Part shown: positions 63,566 to 64,000 of the stretch, one piece after another
How the letters are laid out: every line of letters starts with the position of its first letter
Numbering within the stretch: position 1 is the first letter of the stretch
Assembly: GCF_016862455.1 (NCBI RefSeq)
Contig: NZ_BOMZ01000021.1
Span: 32,840 to 96,839, forward strand
Direction: 5' to 3'
Length of the DNA stretch: 64,000 nt
Source: Actinoplanes utahensis
GTDB taxonomy: Bacteria > Actinomycetota > Actinomycetes > Mycobacteriales > Micromonosporaceae
Made by a program: the position numbers and the translations under genes
Notes under the pieces: generated by a model
What the model saw: the letters and a program-made list of their open reading frames with translations, nothing else
Databases searched by the model: none
Told to the model about the DNA's origin: nothing

Positions 63566-64000
63566 GACCCCACTCTGTCATGGAGCGGTTCCGTCGTGTG
63601 CAGCCTCGCCGCGCCTGACGAGCATGAACGTCGATTTGCAGATGGCGGGGCGGGTCGCGTAACTTTCTCTCTGCAAGCGGGAAACCGGTACGGAGCGCCA
63701 CGAAAGTGACAATCCGGAAGGTGCCCCGGGAGCCGTCGGGAGCGAGCTATGCTCGAACTTGACGTCGGGCGGTGCGGAAAGAGATCCAAGAAATTGGATT
63801 TGCGGATGCGAAGCCGACCGGGTAGAGTGGCAAAGCCAGCAGGGAGCCGGACGAGTTAAGGCCGGTCTGCTTGGGTCACTTCCCGCATCGCGGGGAAACG
63901 TTCGGGCGTTGCTCACAGGGGTTCTACTCTGTGCCGCGGAAATGACCGGATACACTTGAGCGGTTGCCTCGACGGCGAGCCTTGACGGGCTCAAATTCGA
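63566..64000. other. gene-free window end, upstream region of an unseen gene
   Basis: No credible coding frame is seen in these 435 bp. The stretch contains promoter-like sequences, listed separately, and appears to be a leader of a plus-strand gene or RNA operon that begins beyond the window. A TTGACG lies at 63982, 19 bases from the end, and could be the -35 of a further promoter. Confidence 0.5.
63800..63828 (+). promoter_or_regulatory. sigma70-type promoter candidate
   Basis: TTGCGG at 63800-63805 and TAGAGT at 63823-63828 are separated by exactly 17 bp, close to the principal sigma factor consensus of actinobacteria. No ribosome binding site or gene follows inside the window, so it would drive something downstream of base 64000, possibly a stable RNA operon. 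Confidence 0.5.

Noticed and set aside
63578..63994. Minus-strand open frame of 138 codons at the window end
   Set aside because: No ribosome binding site, unlike composition, and it covers the promoter-like sequences of the plus strand.

Overview
The window is high-GC actinobacterial chromosome. Its gene content (mycothiol-type nitroreductase homologue, class F sortase, SURF1 and CtaJ-like oxidase proteins, paired clpP1/clpP2, a trHbO globin, cob genes in actinomycete order) points to a filamentous actinomycete, most likely Micromonosporaceae such as Actinoplanes. The genus is inferred from overall sequence character and was not computed.

Layout. 0-8 kb: end of an unknown gene, a small unknown gene, cobD-cobQ, an M48 protease, an M20 peptidase, an FAD monooxygenase and a probably leaderless small gene. 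8-11.6 kb: ATP-dependent DNA ligase, then a minus-strand SURF1 pair. 11.7-20.7 kb: cobB with a long disordered tail, a TIGR03086-type protein, a class A penicillin-binding protein (minus) and an overlapping cobC-cobT-cobA run. With cobD and cobQ these cover siroheme/precorrin-2 formation, a,c- and side-chain amidation, aminopropanol attachment and lower-ligand activation of B12 synthesis. 20.7-45.7 kb: housekeeping and conserved genes: otsA, ettA, a thioesterase, YbjN protein, secreted propeller-like protein, globin, MscS channel, HNH nuclease, sortase F with a candidate substrate, CtaJ-like/DUF5130 pair, Uma2 nuclease, pepN, DUF1015, GDXG hydrolase, rpiB, Eis-like acetyltransferase, SDR, GT2, and an ArsR/SRPBCC pair.

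45.7-57.6 kb is the accessory region. It starts with two back-to-back remnants of ANTAR regulator genes and an AT-rich leader. Then comes a tightly coupled plus-strand operon: IPNS-type 2OG-Fe(II) oxygenase, SDR, clavaminate-synthase/VioC-type oxygenase and EamA exporter. It converges on a minus-strand operon: APC permease, unknown protein and histidine-decarboxylase-type PLP enzyme. No assembly-line gene is present, so the best guess is modification and export of a small free amino acid or amine. To the right lie decayed genes: an unknown gene with an internal opal codon, a frameshifted YdcF gene, a GntR gene with an amber codon and a shattered tyrosine integrase that ends at a tRNA-Gly. This is the signature of an old integrative element.

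57.6-64 kb returns to core genome: tRNA-Gly(TCC), tRNA-Pro(TGG), tig, clpP1-clpP2, clpX, a Nit-type amidohydrolase and a small membrane protein. The last 430 bp hold promoter-like sequence for a gene beyond the window.

Convergent gene pairs are nearly always separated by strong hairpins. Two of these are members of one 57-bp palindrome family with compensatory changes. No CRISPR array, intact insertion sequence or replication origin was seen.
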